From the NCBI GenBank assembly GCA_007571355.1, contig RKRO01000053.1, forward strand, positions 1 through 6,458: a DNA stretch of 6,458 nucleotides, given 5' to 3'. This document shows positions 4,289 to 6,458 of the stretch, in pieces. Made by a program: the position numbers and the translations under genes. The number at the start of each line of letters is the position of its first letter. Position 1 is the stretch's first letter. Below the pieces are notes generated by a model. That model was not told the DNA's origin, ran no database searches, and saw only the letters and a program-made list of their open reading frames with translations. The DNA is from Candidatus Poribacteria bacterium. GTDB taxonomy: Bacteria > Poribacteria > WGA-4E > WGA-3G.

Positions 4289-6447
4289 AGGGTTTTAACC
4301 AGTTGGTCGATGTAGGTTAAAGGCCCATCAACTCTGGCAAAGTTTTTCGCAAGGTAAGCAAAAGCTTGTATACGTCTGAGTTCTGACTCAATAAGGGAAT
4401 GTGCTCTGCTGTCAAGGTTCTCCAAGTCCGGTGGCAAGGCGATTAAGTCGTGGATTTCGCTGTGCGTTTTGCCGGTCTTACTGCATGTGCGGAGGAGACG
4501 TCCGCGCCGTTGCACCCATTGTCGTTCCACGGTGGTACTCGCCAAGATAAATGCCTTTTCAATTTCAGGAATATTTATGCCTTCATCGAGTACACGTTTT
4601 GCAGTTAAAATCCTATGTGTACCTTCTTGAAAAGATTTAATAATCTGACTCGTTTTCTCACGGTTTCCTGTTTCTTCATAAGTAAGTTGGTGAAAGATCA
4701 CATCATGTCTGCTCAAGAGCGCGTTGACCGCTTTAAGTTGCTGCGGTGCCTTATCAGAGGCGTAAATCAAAGTGTACCGAAGTTTTGTGAGATCTTCGCG
4801 TTGTGTTAAGACTTCTTCTAATGCAGCAATCTTATTTTCGGCGTTTTCCAGGAGCGCGCGTCTATCTCTCAGCAACTTCATCAGGTATTCATCGTCAGCA
4901 TCCGGATCATCTTGTCGCCACGCGTTTTGTCCGATCTTTTCTGTGAGGGCGTACCATGCGTCCATTTCATCTTCTGTGAGTTCTACAGGATGAACGTAGT
5001 ATTCGTATTCGACGAGGCATCGTCCGATCGCTTCCTCAAGCGTAAACTGAAAAACGATGGGACCAAAGAATGAAAATAATTGCTCGGTTCCCGCCTCATC
5101 ATATTGGCGGATTGGTGTTGCGGATAGCCCCAGTCTATAATCGAAGAAGTCGGGCGGATCGGTTATGAATCCCTCACTTCCGAGATTATGAACCTCATCT
5201 GCTATGAGTAGCGTTGGACAGTTAAATTTTTTGAGTTCGGTTTTAAAATCTCTGCTGCAAAGTGTCTTATGCGTAACCACGGTTATCTCAATGTCACTAC
5301 TGCCGAACTGAAGTCTCCGTTTGATTTTGTTAAGTGTTGCTGCACGTCCTTTTGCACCGTTTGCTTCGGTTAAATTAACTGCCTTAAGACCGAAAGGAGA
5401 AATCTCATCACACCACTGTTGGATGAGCGGGAGGTACGGCGCGGCAACAACGATAAGCAGCGGTTTCTCTACGGCATAGAGGCGATTCGCACAGATCATA
5501 GCAGCGATTGTTTTGCCTGAACCGGTTGCCATCTCCAAAATCCCTTGATATCCTGCTTCACACCATGCCTTCACGGCTTTGCCTTGGTGTTCAAAGGGGC
5601 CCTCTTCAAATTGAAGATGGGAGGGGATTTCAAATGAGGGTTTGGTTGGCTTTCGCACTTCATACGTTGCAGGTGGATGTTTTATCTGATGATAGAGCGT
5701 GCCGAGGTCTGCCTCTGTCGGTGGTGTATCGGAACGGTAAGTTTTCAAGAGATTCTCCTCGACTGCTTTCGGCATTGAAACGACGGTACAAGCCTCATCT
5801 TCGTTTGCCCACAATTGTAGAAACTGGGTGTGTAACCGCTCTGTAATATAGGATTGGTTGGCATCGTCCCACGATTTGGAGATGGAGATTTGTTCAATGT
5901 TTTTCTGGATACCTGCATAGGTCATGTTGCTGGATCCGTGTACCGCGATGACATCATTTGCCTGATGAAAGAGCCAGACTTTTGGGTGAAAAAGCGCGTC
6001 TTTCATTAGGGCGATTTTGATTTTGATACGTTCCTTCCGTAAGAGCCACGACAGACACTTTAGCGTGTGCTGCGCGACAAGGTCTTCTGTAACAGTGATA
6101 TCCGCTAACGCCGCGCCCGCGATCTTTTCGGGTGAGATGATCCCTTCTTCTATGGCGGTTTTATCCTCAGCACGGAGGAGAGGACTGATGATTAGTCGCA
6201 AACTCTCGTCGGAGGTATTTAGAAAGGTTGCCAACCCTGGGGCGAGTGACACCAATATCTCACTGGAAAAGAAGCCCATCATGCAATCCACAGCAGTTGC
6301 GGTTTGGAAGCAGGGAATTAGGACATCCTCTGTCACAGGGTCTTTTGGTAGTATGTAGAGTGGTTGAATGTTGGGTTCAACCACTCTACATACTACCAAA
6401 AGACCCTGTGACAGAGGATGTCCTAATTCCCTGCTTCCAAACCGCAA
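4279..6447 (-). CDS. PLD-nuclease/SF2 helicase fusion, Dnd-type restriction protein; 5' end lost
   Basis: The 722-codon frame (TTG at 6447) is trustworthy only from about codon 26 (6372) onward. Codons 1-24 come from the fold-back repeat, so the real start is missing. The N-terminal domain carries a PLD half-site, H154-P-K156 then GSSN (171-174), lacking the Asp usual 5 residues after the Lys, as in several restriction-type PLD nucleases. The helicase core follows: FEHQ (285-288), motif I ATGSGKT (307-313), motif II DEVH (417-420), motif III SAT (442-444), motif V around TAKRVLDEGIN (615-625), motif VI QRRGRLLR (646-653). The core resembles the family annotated as DNA phosphorothioation system restriction enzyme (TIGR04095), in arrangements such as LIADEVHNLG and RLGLSATP. 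Expected role: ATP-driven translocation on invading DNA coupled to cleavage. It heads the operon; the stop lies in the target duplication of the MITE-like element. Confidence 0.85.
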   Translation of the reverse strand: MRFGSRELGHPLSQGLLVVCRVVEPNIQPLYILPKDPVTEDVLIPCFQTATAVDCMMGFFSSEILVSLAPGLATFLNTSDESLRLIISPLLRAEDKTAIEEGIISPEKIAGAALADITVTEDLVAQHTLKCLSWLLRKERIKIKIALMKDALFHPKVWLFHQANDVIAVHGSSNMTYAGIQKNIEQISISKSWDDANQSYITERLHTQFLQLWANEDEACTVVSMPKAVEENLLKTYRSDTPPTEADLGTLYHQIKHPPATYEVRKPTKPSFEIPSHLQFEEGPFEHQGKAVKAWCEAGYQGILEMATGSGKTIAAMICANRLYAVEKPLLIVVAAPYLPLIQQWCDEISPFGLKAVNLTEANGAKGRAATLNKIKRRLQFGSSDIEITVVTHKTLCSRDFKTELKKFNCPTLLIADEVHNLGSEGFITDPPDFFDYRLGLSATPIRQYDEAGTEQLFSFFGPIVFQFTLEEAIGRCLVEYEYYVHPVELTEDEMDAWYALTEKIGQNAWRQDDPDADDEYLMKLLRDRRALLENAENKIAALEEVLTQREDLTKLRYTLIYASDKAPQQLKAVNALLSRHDVIFHQLTYEETGNREKTSQIIKSFQEGTHRILTAKRVLDEGINIPEIEKAFILASTTVERQWVQRRGRLLRTCSKTGKTHSEIHDLIALPPDLENLDSRAHSLIESELRRIQAFAYLAKNFARVDGPLTYIDQLVKTLYT

Positions 6448-6458
6448 CTGCTGTGGAT
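6286..6458. repeat. 83-bp perfect inverted repeat at contig end, probable artefact
   Basis: 6286-6368 and 6376-6458 are exact reverse complements over 83 bp, separated by TGTTGGG (6369-6375). The right arm runs to the last base of the window. The left arm is coding sequence of the helicase N-terminus (PLYILPKDPVTEDVLIP and following), so the right arm is that same sequence folded back. Perfect identity, a tiny loop and a terminal position point to a chimeric read or assembly fold-back, as in multiple-displacement-amplified single-cell or metagenomic data, and not to a biological repeat. Confidence 0.9.

Noticed and set aside
6286..6458. Hairpin telomere of a linear replicon
   Set aside because: The arms are helicase coding sequence and one arm encodes only a reversed copy; a fold-back artefact explains it more simply.

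Overview
This window reads as the end of a contig from an uncultured bacterium. The first gene, on the minus strand, looks like the N-terminus of a phytanoyl-CoA dioxygenase (PhyH) family protein. The spacer between two later genes carries short palindromic repeats of a type I associate with Candidatus Poribacteria and some cyanobacteria. Assignment to Poribacteria is an inference from these two cues, at low to moderate confidence. All recognised genes are on the minus strand, so the layout below runs from high to low coordinates.

Layout. (1) 6286-6458 is a perfect 83-bp inverted repeat around a 7-nt loop at the contig end, most likely an assembly or amplification fold-back. It replaces the true 5' end of the first gene. 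(2) 4279-6447 encodes an SF2 helicase with an N-terminal phospholipase D (PLD)-like nuclease domain. (3) 4074-4278 is a 205-bp non-coding insertion with 11-bp terminal inverted repeats and a 10-bp target duplication: a MITE-like element containing two REP-like hairpins. (4) 3807-4052 is an unrecognised 81-residue charged protein. (5) 1660-3810 is a DndD-like SMC/Rad50-type ABC ATPase, overlapping gene 4 by ATGA. (6) 1105-1611 is a 168-residue protein that resembles, remotely, the DNA phosphorothioation-associated protein 4 family. (7) 93-1104 is about 1 kb with no convincing gene but several palindromes, tandem terminator-like hairpins and a good sigma-70 promoter. (8) 1-92 is the start of the PhyH-like gene.

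How the genes fit together. Helicase/nuclease, small protein, coiled-coil ATPase and the 168-residue protein form one minus-strand operon. It looks like a phage or plasmid defence module of the Dnd (phosphorothioation-dependent restriction) kind. However, none of the modification genes (IscS/DndA, DndB, DndC, DndE) is in the window. Either they lie beyond the broken contig end or this is a stand-alone system. Removing the MITE and one target copy would leave the helicase stop codon only 11 nt from the next ATG, with that gene's GGAGG between them, so the mobile element appears to have split a formerly tight operon.
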